NCBI GenBank assembly: GCA_018663485.1
Contig: JABJQI010000092.1
Coordinates: forward strand, 1-30,568
Length of the DNA stretch: 30,568 bases
Reading direction: 5' to 3'
Source: Opitutia bacterium
GTDB taxonomy: Bacteria; Verrucomicrobiota; Verrucomicrobiia; Opitutales; Coraliomargaritaceae
Shown in pieces: positions 16,813 through 25,123 of this stretch; within the stretch, counting starts at the first letter, position 1, and each line of letters opens with the position of its first letter. The translations under genes were made by a program, and so were the position numbers. The notes below the pieces were generated by a model. That model was given only the letters and a program-made list of their open reading frames with translations, had not been told where the DNA came from and ran no database searches.

Positions 16813-17268
16813 CTATTGGCGTTGGACTGAAAAATGTTTATGGAAAAGAGGCACATTTCGGTAATGACGCAACTCTCCACGCCCTCCTTTGCAAATCGAG
16901 ACGTCTATAATGTCAAAGCGGAAGTGCTTTGGCGGGTTTTTCAACTGCTTCAAATAATTTCCACAACCGCGTCTCAAAACTTCTTTTTTATGCCGGCCCA
17001 CCGAATAAAATCCAGAAACTAAGGCCGCTTCCGAGCGCGCACGCACTTCAACAAAGACCAACACTTCACCATCCAGGCAAATAAGATCGATCTCATCACG
17101 CCCGTAGCGCCAGTTTCGAACGATTTCACGATAACCCAGCACACCTCGACAATGATCCGCAGCGAGGTCTTCACCAAAGGCACCTCGCTGCGCCCGCGTG
17201 CTCTCTTCAGGCAAACGACGCCACTTTAGCCCCCAACGACACCGACGCATACGATGAAAAAGATTCAC
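16813..17268 (-). CDS. YraN/UPF0102 family protein
   Basis: The 151-residue protein has the UPF0102 core: GAFGEDLAADHCRGVLGYREIVRNWRYGRDEIDLICLDGEVLVFVEVRAR (residues 29-78), a restriction-endonuclease-like fold with E59, D61 and E74 as likely metal ligands. The VEVR form is ordinary in this family. Biochemical function is unsettled, with nucleic-acid processing suspected from the fold. The start chosen is GTG at 17268; an ATG at 17250 is an alternative. The first 20-25 residues are unusually basic (MRRCRWGLKWRRLP) compared with the core. It is the first gene of the yraN-zwf-opcA unit and divergent from the FAD oxidoreductase gene. Confidence 0.88.
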   Translation of the reverse strand: MNLFHRMRRCRWGLKWRRLPEESTRAQRGAFGEDLAADHCRGVLGYREIVRNWRYGRDEIDLICLDGEVLVFVEVRARSEAALVSGFYSVGRHKKEVLRRGCGNYLKQLKNPPKHFRFDIIDVSICKGGRGELRHYRNVPLFHKHFSVQRQ

Positions 17269-17370
17269 CCCTTAATCAGTAGCGAATTGGGCATTGTTAG
17301 CAAGAAATCAGATAGAAATCGCACAGCGCTGCTTTTTAGCTTTCCAGTTTTTCAGTATATACGCTTTGTA

Positions 17371-17376
17371 AGAGGT
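17371..17376 (+). promoter_or_regulatory. Ribosome binding site for the FAD oxidoreductase gene
   Basis: AGAGGT lies 5 nt before the ATG at 17382 and supports that start. Just upstream, CAGTATATACG includes a possible -10 (TATATA), with no clear -35. Confidence 0.5.
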
Positions 17377-17381
17377 CAATC

Positions 17382-18479
17382 ATGAGGATCCAAAAACATA
17401 TTGTGGTCGGCGCGGGCCTCGCGGGTTGCCTGCTTGCATGGCGATTGGAACAAGCGGGGCAACTCGTGACACTCATCGGCAGCACCACACTGCCCAACGC
17501 CTCGCAAGTCGCAGGCGGCATCATCAATCCCGTCACCGGTCGCTGGATGACCAAGAGTTGGAACTTCGATCTACTGATCTCGCAGGCTGCTGCCACTTAC
17601 CGCGAGCTGGAGCAACAGTTCGATGTCGAACTGTACCACCCGGTTCCCCTCATCCGCTATTGCCGAAATAGTACCGATGTTAAGCGCATGGGCAGACGCA
17701 TGCGCAATCCACGTTACGCCAATGTGCTTGGCGACCCCATTCCCGAGGGCGACGGCCCCGATTCTTTCGAAGACACACATGGCAGCTTTCACATCAAACA
17801 AGCCGCCTACGTTCATTTGCCGCTACTCCTACAAACGCTGCGTGAACATTTCATCCAAGCAGGCATCTTCCGCGACGAGACCTTCAGACACGCCGACTTA
17901 GCCCGGCATGACTCACAATGGAGCTACCACGACCTGCAAGCGGATCACATTATTTTTAGTGAAGGCGTCGGCATGCAGGCCAATCCATGGTTCAACTGGC
18001 TACCGCTGACCCCAGCCAAAGGCGAAACCCTAATACTCGAGTGCCCCACACTCGATCTGCCGCGCGCGATCTACCACCATCGTAAGTGGCTGCTGCCCTA
18101 CGGCGATCATACCTTTCGCCTTGGTGCGACCTTTGACAGCGACGACGCCTCGCCCGAACCGACCGAGGCTGGCGCGCGCGAACTACTTGATGCCGCCCGC
18201 TCCTTCATCGCCCCACTACACGCGCTCACGGTCAAACAGCACTACGCCGGCCTGCGCCCCTCCACTAAAGACATCCGCCCCTTCATCGGCGACCATCCAT
18301 CCGAAGCCGGACTGCATATTTTTAATGGGCTCGGCTCCAAAGGCGCCTCACTCGCCCCAGAATTGATCCGTCAATTCTTAGCCCACCTACTTGGGGGCGA
18401 AACGCTCGATCCCGAAATCGACATTGCACGCTTCCTCGACACCATCACTCAGCCTCCTAATACCGATGCAACTCACTGA
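17382..18479 (+). CDS. FAD-dependent oxidoreductase, MnmC oxidoreductase-domain-like (DAO family)
   Basis: The 365 residues form a D-amino-acid-oxidase-type flavoprotein. The FAD dinucleotide motif is VGAGLAGCLLAWRLEQAG (9-26), followed by VAGGIINPVTGRW, where MnmC and relatives carry the ASGNxxG..P block. The C-terminus STKDIRPFIGDHP...IFNGLGSKGASLAPELIRQFLAHLLGGETLDPE resembles the E. coli MnmC oxidoreductase domain end (ATRD-PMVG, LGSRG, SAPL). That domain removes the carboxymethyl group from cmnm5U34 of tRNA to give nm5U. The last 14 bases overlap the start of a MnmM-type methyltransferase gene, the enzyme that would methylate nm5U to mnm5U, so a tRNA-modification role is a reasonable inference. 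A generic amine or glycine oxidase remains possible. Confidence 0.8.
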   Translation: MRIQKHIVVGAGLAGCLLAWRLEQAGQLVTLIGSTTLPNASQVAGGIINPVTGRWMTKSWNFDLLISQAAATYRELEQQFDVELYHPVPLIRYCRNSTDVKRMGRRMRNPRYANVLGDPIPEGDGPDSFEDTHGSFHIKQAAYVHLPLLLQTLREHFIQAGIFRDETFRHADLARHDSQWSYHDLQADHIIFSEGVGMQANPWFNWLPLTPAKGETLILECPTLDLPRAIYHHRKWLLPYGDHTFRLGATFDSDDASPEPTEAGARELLDAARSFIAPLHALTVKQHYAGLRPSTKDIRPFIGDHPSEAGLHIFNGLGSKGASLAPELIRQFLAHLLGGETLDPEIDIARFLDTITQPPNTDATH

Positions 18480-19032
18480 TCTAGTTCACGATCACCTCAG
18501 CCAACAACTCAAGCCAGGCGACCATGCCCTCGATGCCACCGCTGGCAACGGCTACGACAGCACAGTGATGGCCACACTGGTCGGCCCCGAAGGCCGTATC
18601 ATCGCCATCGATATTCAGGCCTCTGCGATCGATACCACGCGCACACGACTTAAAGCGGCCGATTGCCTCGTTCAAGCCGACCTTCTGGTGGCAGACCATT
18701 CGCAAGCACTCGCATCGCTTTGCTCGACATACGCGCAGACAATGAGCGCGATTACTTTCAACCTAGGCTACCTCCCTGGCAGCGACAAAACCATCCAGAC
18801 CGAACCTGAATCCACTCTGGGCGCACTGCGGGCAGCCTCTGACTTACTCAAGTCAGATGGACTACTACTCGTCGTCGCCTACCGCGGACACGACGGCGGC
18901 CAGACTGAAGCCACCCAAGTCGCGGACTGGATGCAGACAATTCAGGAGCGTGGCTGGACAGTGAAAAGCCACGAGCCCATCGTCACAGGTCGCCGCGTGC
19001 CACCGATCCTCTGGGTTGCGCGCAAAGCTTAA
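18466..19032 (+). CDS. mnmM: MnmM (YtqB)-type tRNA wobble-uridine methyltransferase
   Basis: From the ATG at 18466 (overlapping the preceding gene by 14 bp) the protein has 188 residues. The SAM-binding motif is LDATAGNGYDSTVMA (22-36) with IIAIDIQ as motif II. FNLGYLPGSDKTIQTEPESTLGAL (98-121) and LLLVVAYRGHDGG (133-145) match Bacillus YtqB nearly motif for motif. YtqB/MnmM methylates nm5(s2)U34 of tRNA to mnm5(s2)U. An in-frame start at 18391 would add 25 residues lying wholly inside the neighbour and is rejected. Overlap with an MnmC(o)-like oxidoreductase suggests that the two successive reactions are encoded side by side. Older annotation would read putative rRNA methylase. Confidence 0.88.
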   Translation: MQLTDLVHDHLSQQLKPGDHALDATAGNGYDSTVMATLVGPEGRIIAIDIQASAIDTTRTRLKAADCLVQADLLVADHSQALASLCSTYAQTMSAITFNLGYLPGSDKTIQTEPESTLGALRAASDLLKSDGLLLVVAYRGHDGGQTEATQVADWMQTIQERGWTVKSHEPIVTGRRVPPILWVARKA

Positions 19033-19045
19033 CAGCCCGATCCGA

Positions 19046-21496
19046 TCACTTCGCGATTAAACCGAAGTCCACACGGTGAAGATCTAAAAAGTCTCCCTCG
19101 TATTGCCGCGAGATGAAAAAACGCAGCCGCATCGTATACGCTTGTTCTGGCGCGCGGATTGGTAATACCACACGTCGCTGCCCATCCGAACTCCCCGTCG
19201 GGCAGCGGAACAGGATCTCTCGCCGCAGCACATCACCATTTCGGTCCGTCCATGACAACTTCACTTGCGAACGATTGTCCGGACTAATCTGATAGGCCAT
19301 GCTGGCATCTAACAGATAGCACTGCCCAGAGATGACTGGAATATCTCGAAAGACCGAAAACACATCCGCACCCGTAACGCGAATCCCCTGTTCGGCACTG
19401 GCGGGACCAAGCTCTAAATGCTCGGCAGGGCGAAAATCAAAATGCCAGCCAGATACCTTTGGCAAATCTGGCCCAAGGAAGTTGCGCGCCTTCAGCGCGT
19501 CCGCCTCGTGCACTAAATCGACATTCGACAACTTAGAGTGAAACACTCCGGCATCCGCCCCCCATCGCTGAGCAACTTCAGCGACAGCCGCATACTCCAG
19601 ATAATCGTCCACCGGAATCTCAACTCCAGCCTGTACCATCGCAGCCAAAGCAAATGCAACTGGATCTAGCTTTGAGTATTTTGTAAACGACTTCAGACGG
19701 GCATGGATTGGATCTTTCAGCAACTGTTGGCTAAACGTATCAAAGGCCGCGCGCGCAGCGATAAAATCGTTCAGTTGCTTCACCAAAGCACTCGGTTGCC
19801 CCTCATACCGCTCAGACAAAACATCCAAGCCATTCGCAACGAGGCCTGTGCGGGTCGCATGATACTGCGCAAATAACTCGGTCATGCGAAACGCTTCCGA
19901 CACCACCTCGACCCGCGCCAAGCGGCGTGGATCATCGGCCAACAGCGCTTTGCCCGACTCGATCAATCCGCGCAGCTCATCGAGTCGCGCGGAATCAAAC
20001 AGCTCGATGCCAAATTCGTCTTCATAGAACTTAATCCATTCCGCCTTGCCCTCGTTGGCATTGCGATGCGCCTCAGCTTGCTGGTAGAACGCTCGCAATG
20101 GCACGGCAGCCGCACCGAAAAAGTGCGAATAATATTCATCTAGCAGCGCGGCGGCATCTTGATCAGGGTTCCACAATAACTGCGCCGCTAACCACGCCTT
20201 ACACCCATCCAAGCCCCACGACGAAGGCAATTGAGAGAAGAATACGGAGATGCCGTTGGCACTCATATATTTTAAGCTCTCTGAGATCCACTGATTGAAT
20301 TGCCGAGGATACACATACGGTGCGCCGAAATAATAATCCCAAGTCGCGATTCGTTCCGCACCTGAATCTGCCCAGCGTTGAATCAAGGCCTTATCCTGCG
20401 CCCGATATTCAGGATCATGCCACTGCGCCCGATCCGAAGTCAGCACCGGCATCACTCTAGGATGGAGCGGAAACGATGGCGACTGTTCCGTCCAGTAATA
20501 TGCCAAAGCCGTTAAATAACGTGGCTCCCCGGAAGGCGTCGTCCATGCGCCGCCCTCCTCAAATACCCGCGCCGCGACTTGATTCATAAAACCAAACACC
20601 AAATCCGTATAGTTCGGCTTCCCACGAAAATATTCTACTGGCTCAATAACCCGACGCGTTGCCTCAGAATCATCAAACAATGCATTATCATTAATCGACA
20701 GCGAAAAACTCCGTGCCTCGGGATTTTTCTCAAATGCTGCCAATGCCGCCTCAACCGCCAGCTCGACCGCTCGCGGTTCGGTGAAGTCAGGCTGTGGATC
20801 GTAGCCGCCGCTGCCCTTCGGCTTGCGTCGGCGCCCATAGACTTCGGAGAAGACCTCCGGCTCTGCCTCATAGAGTGCAGGCGTGAACACCTTCGCCAAG
20901 GCATGATTAAATTGAAAACGGCGCACGAGTCGGTTGCGTCGGCCGAACTCGCCATTCATCGGATAGAAGGTGCGCATCACATACGCCGGTTCTTCGTGCC
21001 AGCGACCTTCTGGAAATTTGTCGCGCGGCTCACCAATCAACTCTAAGCCTAAGTCACCCGCCCAATACCAGCGTGCGCCGAGAAGCTCCGTGCACAGCGC
21101 ATACACTCCATTCAACACCCCGCGCTCGCCATCACCCGCGACAAACACCCGAGTGCCTTGGCGGTGAATCGTAAATGCATCATTCTCCAGCTGGCTGCGG
21201 CGGCCGCCAGAATTACCCAGGTAAAGCGCGTACTTCGGACTATTCGTACCGGCCGTCTGTACCTGCAGTGCGACTCCCGTGCGCCGCTCAAATACGTGAC
21301 GCAAATCTTCCACCGCCGCCGACAACGAAGCTCCAGGCTTAGCAGGCACAACTAGGGTGCGCAGCGACTCCAAAGACAAGCGACTCGAGCCGGGCAAATA
21401 GTCTACCCGCCATGCACCTGGCCGACTCGACTGCGCCGAAACTGTCGCCACCACAGCGCACATACAGAGTGATAAGAATAAGTTGTGTAGACGCAT
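19046..21496 (-). CDS. Exported DUF4838 domain protein (glycoside-hydrolase-like)
   Basis: The 816-residue protein begins with a signal peptide (MRLHNLFLSLCMCAVVATVSAQ). Residues about 45-140 (LVVPAKPGASLSAAVEDLRHVFERRTGVAL...YALYLGNS...GVLNGVYALCTELLGARWY) form the beta-N-acetylhexosaminidase-like N-terminal domain common in carbohydrate enzymes. The central part (about 190-520), including FSLSINDN, YLTALAYYWTEQSP and ATWDYYFGAPYVYPRQFNQWISESLKYMSANGISVFFSQ, matches DUF4838. A C-terminal beta-sandwich (about 690-816) may bind glycans. Activity is unproven, but such proteins in Verrucomicrobia sit in polysaccharide degradation loci; none of the neighbours here is carbohydrate-related. It is convergent with mnmM (14 bp apart). 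Confidence 0.85.
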   Translation of the reverse strand: MRLHNLFLSLCMCAVVATVSAQSSRPGAWRVDYLPGSSRLSLESLRTLVVPAKPGASLSAAVEDLRHVFERRTGVALQVQTAGTNSPKYALYLGNSGGRRSQLENDAFTIHRQGTRVFVAGDGERGVLNGVYALCTELLGARWYWAGDLGLELIGEPRDKFPEGRWHEEPAYVMRTFYPMNGEFGRRNRLVRRFQFNHALAKVFTPALYEAEPEVFSEVYGRRRKPKGSGGYDPQPDFTEPRAVELAVEAALAAFEKNPEARSFSLSINDNALFDDSEATRRVIEPVEYFRGKPNYTDLVFGFMNQVAARVFEEGGAWTTPSGEPRYLTALAYYWTEQSPSFPLHPRVMPVLTSDRAQWHDPEYRAQDKALIQRWADSGAERIATWDYYFGAPYVYPRQFNQWISESLKYMSANGISVFFSQLPSSWGLDGCKAWLAAQLLWNPDQDAAALLDEYYSHFFGAAAVPLRAFYQQAEAHRNANEGKAEWIKFYEDEFGIELFDSARLDELRGLIESGKALLADDPRRLARVEVVSEAFRMTELFAQYHATRTGLVANGLDVLSERYEGQPSALVKQLNDFIAARAAFDTFSQQLLKDPIHARLKSFTKYSKLDPVAFALAAMVQAGVEIPVDDYLEYAAVAEVAQRWGADAGVFHSKLSNVDLVHEADALKARNFLGPDLPKVSGWHFDFRPAEHLELGPASAEQGIRVTGADVFSVFRDIPVISGQCYLLDASMAYQISPDNRSQVKLSWTDRNGDVLRREILFRCPTGSSDGQRRVVLPIRAPEQAYTMRLRFFISRQYEGDFLDLHRVDFGLIAK

Positions 21497-21855
21497 TGTA
21501 TAAAATTAAGCCTCCTCACCACGAGGAATTTAAAATCAGCCTACGAACAAAAGCGCCATCAGGCTCAGATGGCAAAAAAGAACCGCACAGAAAAGTCGAT
21601 TTTTGTTAAATAACTTTATCATTGTTGGCTCAGGCACCCGTTTCGCAAAATACGCAGATAAAATGATACACTGCCCGACCACTAGCTGACACGAGCTGCC
21701 AACAAGGCAGATGGTTGCCGTACACCCCCTGGGCTGCAGCACCGCCATCAACATCGGCAAGGACCGATTAAGTGCAGCACGCAACAACACCAGCGCGCGG
21801 TAATCCCTCAATCATAAGCAAACTCAAAGATGCGAGGCCTTTGGGCACAGTTGGC
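21497..21855. other. Intergenic region with two small hairpins, no recognised gene
   Basis: These 359 bp separate the fused E1-E2 gene from the DUF4838 gene, both on the minus strand. GCCATC/GATGGC (21555-21573, 7-nt loop) read on the minus strand is followed by GCTTTTG, a weak terminator- or attenuator-like arrangement about 60 nt before the DUF4838 start. CTGCC-AACAA-GGCAG (21696-21710) is a second short hairpin. The open frame across this stretch (minus, 21536-21811) shows no protein-like features. Confidence 0.5.
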
Positions 21856-24800
21856 CTAGACCAGATCGAAGCGCTCGATGCCTTTGCGCACATCGGATAA
21901 AAATGCCGCAGCGCCGACCCCGTTAATCCAACGATGGTCAAAGGTCAGCACTAGTGAGGCGACTTCGATCGTCGCTCCATCTTTTGAGTTCGGAGCGGGC
22001 AAGGTGTAAGGCGCACCGATAAAAATCGTCGCAACCGAGGGTGGCACTACAATCGGGATCGCGGAACGAACATTGTAAGCACCCATACTTGAAATCGACA
22101 ACGACACGCGATTCTTTGAATCGACCTCACCATGGCGCGTGCGTCGTACTGAATTATTGAATACGTCCGAAAACTCTGCCCACTCCATGGCGTTGACCTG
22201 CTTGACGACTGCAGTTTCCAGCACATCTCCAGGAAGTGCCACTGCCATGCCTAAGTCAAAACGATCCGGATCATAGACCAGCTCTTCACCACGGATGACG
22301 GACGCGAAGCGTTCATGCTTACGCATTGCCTCGGCGACTGCCCATGCCGTCATGGTCGCAGTCGAAAGCGTGCTCCCACTGGTTTCCTTACTACGCAATC
22401 GTGCTGCGCTAACATTCTCCCAGCGACAATCCATCTCGATCGTGGCGGGGATGATGCCCTGCAAAGACTTGATCGCTTCGAGCGAGAGACCCGCAGTTTT
22501 CTTAAGCGCACCATAAGCGACTGACTCAGATACAGCTGGTGGCCGTTTAGCGTTAGCTGCCTCAGCGACAGCGCCCGACATGGTCAGTGCGATTAGTTCC
22601 TGCCCCACTGCAACTTCATCTCCTTCAGCTATTTGCCACTCGCCAAGCACACCATCCTCATCGCACTCAATCGGGAAGACCGCCTTATCGGTTTCCACCT
22701 CGCAAAGCGCATCATCGGCCTTCACCTCATCCCCCGCATGCTTCAATATCGAAACGACACGTGCAACTCGTATACCTTCACCGAGGATCGGCACAGTAAT
22801 CATTTTAGTCGCACGTGGAGCTTGGTTCGATTCTGCAATCATAGGGTCTTGGATAGGGGTTGATGCCGATGTCGCATCAAGTTGAAGCGAGGCTTCTAGC
22901 GTCGTCGACAGCAAACGTTCTAGTGCTGCAGTGATACGCGCTTGGTCTGGCAGTGCCGCAAATTCATAAATCGGGTTAAAGCCAACATGCACGTCATCCT
23001 TGGAAACGATGACCGGAGGCGTTTTCAAGCCCCGGAGCACGTCGCGATCGCCACACATCTCAGCGACGATCATTTGGCCAACGCTGGCGCTAATATTATC
23101 TTCCTGCACGATCAACAGTCGCCCAGTTTTACCCAGAGATGTCGCGACTGCCTCTTTATCCCAAGGCGCAATCGAGCGCAGATCGATGAGCTCAATATCT
23201 AGCTCCGCGCCCATCGACTCTAAGGTCTGCTCGACGAGCTCAACGCAATTCCCCCAAGTCACTAATGTGAGCAGGCTACCAGATCGTATCAGACGCGCTT
23301 GGCCGAGCGGAATCGCCTCGACCGCCGTCGGCGCAGGCAACTCGGCCCACATGAGATGCTTGGGCAGGAGAATAATGGTGGGGTCTTCGCCGTGCAGCGC
23401 TGTCCAGAACAGGCCAGCCGCATCGCCAGGGGTGGATGGCACGACCACCCGAATGCCTGGAACGCGCGCGAACGACGCCTCCCCTGCTTGACTATGCCAC
23501 AAGGCACCACCCGGCAAATACCCCCCGCAAGGCGCATAGATCACCAGCGGGCATTGCCATTGGCCGAAACTACGCCAGCGTAGCGTCGCCATATTGGACA
23601 CCAGCTGATTCCAACCGGGATAAATAAAATCAACGAATTGAATCTCAAAACACGGCAGCTTACCATAAGACGCCAAGCCAACGGAGACCCCCATGATCGT
23701 AGACTCTGCCAACGGCGAATTGACTGCACGCTTAGGATCTTTACTCGAGAGGCCTTTGGTCAGGTTAAACACGCCGCCTTTCGGATCGGCGATGTCTTGA
23801 CCAAAAAACACCACTTCTGGCAGTTGATCCAATGCGGCGTGAAAGGTGCGATTCACCGCATCGAGCATGCGGCAGGACTTCTCGAGTTTGATCTTCGCTG
23901 GCGGCGCAGGAGTCACGGCTCCGGTCAAATGCAGCCCGCACTCTTCGGCCAATGGATCTCCCTGAGAACTCGCCTTACGATACGCGGCACGGACCTCTTC
24001 GCGCAGCGCCTCTTCCTGCGCAGTCGCCTCAGCCTCGGTTAGTAGCCCATCCGCGATGAGTTGACGCTGAAATTGTTTGATCGGGTCACGCTGTTGCATG
24101 GCTTCCAGCTCATCCGCAGCACGATACATCCGCTGATCATCCGCACTAGAGTGATTCGAGAAACGCTCTACATCGCACCAGATAAACGCGGGCCCTTGCC
24201 CCGCACGCGCTTGTTGCACGGCAATGCGCCCCGCCGCTGCCACTGCTTCGACATCACTGCCATCGACTCGTATCCATTCACTGCGATCCAATACCCCGAG
24301 TGCAATGGGATTTGTGCGCGTGGTCGATGTACTGATCGCAATACGGTTATCCTGCACCACAAAAACCATCGGCAGCTGCCGCTCTTTCGCAAAACAGACC
24401 GCTTCATAAAAATCCCCCTGCCGCGCTGACGCTTCCCCCAGCGAGGCATACACCACATTTGGTTTGCCATCCAATTGCATGCCCCAAGCCGCGCCACAGG
24501 CAGGCAATAGATGCACGCCCACTGGCGAAGGATGACTCCAAATATTGAGCGAGCGGTCGCTGAAATGTCCGGTCAATTGCCGACCACCGCTAGAAGAATC
24601 ACGCTTCGCATAAAACGCGAGTGCTAGATCGAAATCGCTGAGGCCACGTTGAGTACAGAAAGCTCGATCGCGATAATATGGGAACGCGTAATCATCTGCT
24701 TCAAGATGAATTGCGATGCCTGCGAGCGCCTCATGACCCATGCCAGAAATATGGAACCAGCCCTTGCCCTGACGGATCAAGCTTTGCTCTCGTAAATCGC

Positions 24801-24888
24801 CCAATCGACTTCGCCACAGTACACGTAACAATGATCGACGCATTTCGGAATCCAACTGCGTGCTAGTGTCTAGTTTTTTGAGGGGCAT
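21856..24888 (-). CDS. Single-chain 2-oxoacid dehydrogenase: E1-alpha, E1-beta, lipoyl and E2 acyltransferase fused
   Basis: From the ATG at 24888 (a TTG at 24942 would add 18 residues) this 1010-residue protein joins components that are usually separate. E1-alpha (about 15-320) has FHISGMGHEA, YYRDRA, GRQLTGHFSDRSLNIWSHPSPVG and a thiamine-diphosphate motif GEASARQGDF...VVQDNRIAIS with ligand residues E152 and N181. E1-beta (about 335-665) has NSPLAESTIMGVSVGLA, EIQFVDFIYPGWNQ and WHSQAGEASFARVPGIRVVVPS. A lipoyl domain (about 696-769) carries the ETDKA site at K735. The acyltransferase core (about 790-1010) ends with LTFDHRWINGVGAAAFL, H985 being the catalytic histidine. The usual E3/E1-binding small domain is not recognisable. 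The E1 resembles branched-chain or related 2-oxoacid dehydrogenases; the substrate is not certain, and no E3 gene is nearby. Confidence 0.92.
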   Translation of the reverse strand: MPLKKLDTSTQLDSEMRRSLLRVLWRSRLGDLREQSLIRQGKGWFHISGMGHEALAGIAIHLEADDYAFPYYRDRAFCTQRGLSDFDLALAFYAKRDSSSGGRQLTGHFSDRSLNIWSHPSPVGVHLLPACGAAWGMQLDGKPNVVYASLGEASARQGDFYEAVCFAKERQLPMVFVVQDNRIAISTSTTRTNPIALGVLDRSEWIRVDGSDVEAVAAAGRIAVQQARAGQGPAFIWCDVERFSNHSSADDQRMYRAADELEAMQQRDPIKQFQRQLIADGLLTEAEATAQEEALREEVRAAYRKASSQGDPLAEECGLHLTGAVTPAPPAKIKLEKSCRMLDAVNRTFHAALDQLPEVVFFGQDIADPKGGVFNLTKGLSSKDPKRAVNSPLAESTIMGVSVGLASYGKLPCFEIQFVDFIYPGWNQLVSNMATLRWRSFGQWQCPLVIYAPCGGYLPGGALWHSQAGEASFARVPGIRVVVPSTPGDAAGLFWTALHGEDPTIILLPKHLMWAELPAPTAVEAIPLGQARLIRSGSLLTLVTWGNCVELVEQTLESMGAELDIELIDLRSIAPWDKEAVATSLGKTGRLLIVQEDNISASVGQMIVAEMCGDRDVLRGLKTPPVIVSKDDVHVGFNPIYEFAALPDQARITAALERLLSTTLEASLQLDATSASTPIQDPMIAESNQAPRATKMITVPILGEGIRVARVVSILKHAGDEVKADDALCEVETDKAVFPIECDEDGVLGEWQIAEGDEVAVGQELIALTMSGAVAEAANAKRPPAVSESVAYGALKKTAGLSLEAIKSLQGIIPATIEMDCRWENVSAARLRSKETSGSTLSTATMTAWAVAEAMRKHERFASVIRGEELVYDPDRFDLGMAVALPGDVLETAVVKQVNAMEWAEFSDVFNNSVRRTRHGEVDSKNRVSLSISSMGAYNVRSAIPIVVPPSVATIFIGAPYTLPAPNSKDGATIEVASLVLTFDHRWINGVGAAAFLSDVRKGIERFDLV

Positions 24889-25023
24889 TTCTATCAGCAG
24901 GAAGTAACGAGTTTGAATCCGATCAAGCTTCACATGACTCAACTAAAGAATAGCTGGATTGCTCCTGCAAGATTGAATCACAACTGACTCTAAGATGAAA
25001 AAGACCTCAACACCTAACCACGG

Positions 25024-25042
25024 CATACTGCGCTACAGTATG
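25024..25042. other. Perfect 7-bp stem-loop
   Basis: CATACTG-CGCTA-CAGTATG is a perfect inverted repeat with a 5-nt loop in the gap between the hybrid kinase and the fused dehydrogenase gene, about 136 bp upstream of the latter. It may be an operator or part of the read-through barrier formed with the next hairpin. Confidence 0.45.
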
Positions 25043-25095
25043 ACCGAGTAATTAAATGCGCACGACGCGATCGACGAACAAGCGGCACGACGCGA

Positions 25096-25121
25096 CTACG
25101 ACTGCCTCAGCAGTCTCGTAG
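25096..25121 (-). terminator. Bulged stem-loop just after the hybrid kinase stop
   Basis: CTACGACTGC pairs with GCAGTCTCGTAG apart from a 2-nt bulge, giving a strong hairpin that begins 2 bp beyond the kinase stop codon. No T-run follows on the minus strand, so it is a candidate terminator or 3'-end stabiliser, not a textbook one. Confidence 0.4.
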
Positions 25122-25123
25122 CG

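Noticed and set aside
16993..17100. Loss of the catalytic lysine (VEVR in place of VEVK) in the YraN protein
   Set aside because: VEVR is ordinary in the UPF0102 family, including the E. coli protein, so it is not evidence of inactivation.
21536..21811. 91-codon minus-strand ORF between the DUF4838 and fused dehydrogenase genes
   Set aside because: No domain, no plausible start signal, and atypical composition; it looks like chance open frame in a spacer.
23000..23491. Long plus-strand ORFs antisense to the fused dehydrogenase
   Set aside because: They are shadows of the minus-strand coding sequence, which has clear enzyme motifs throughout.
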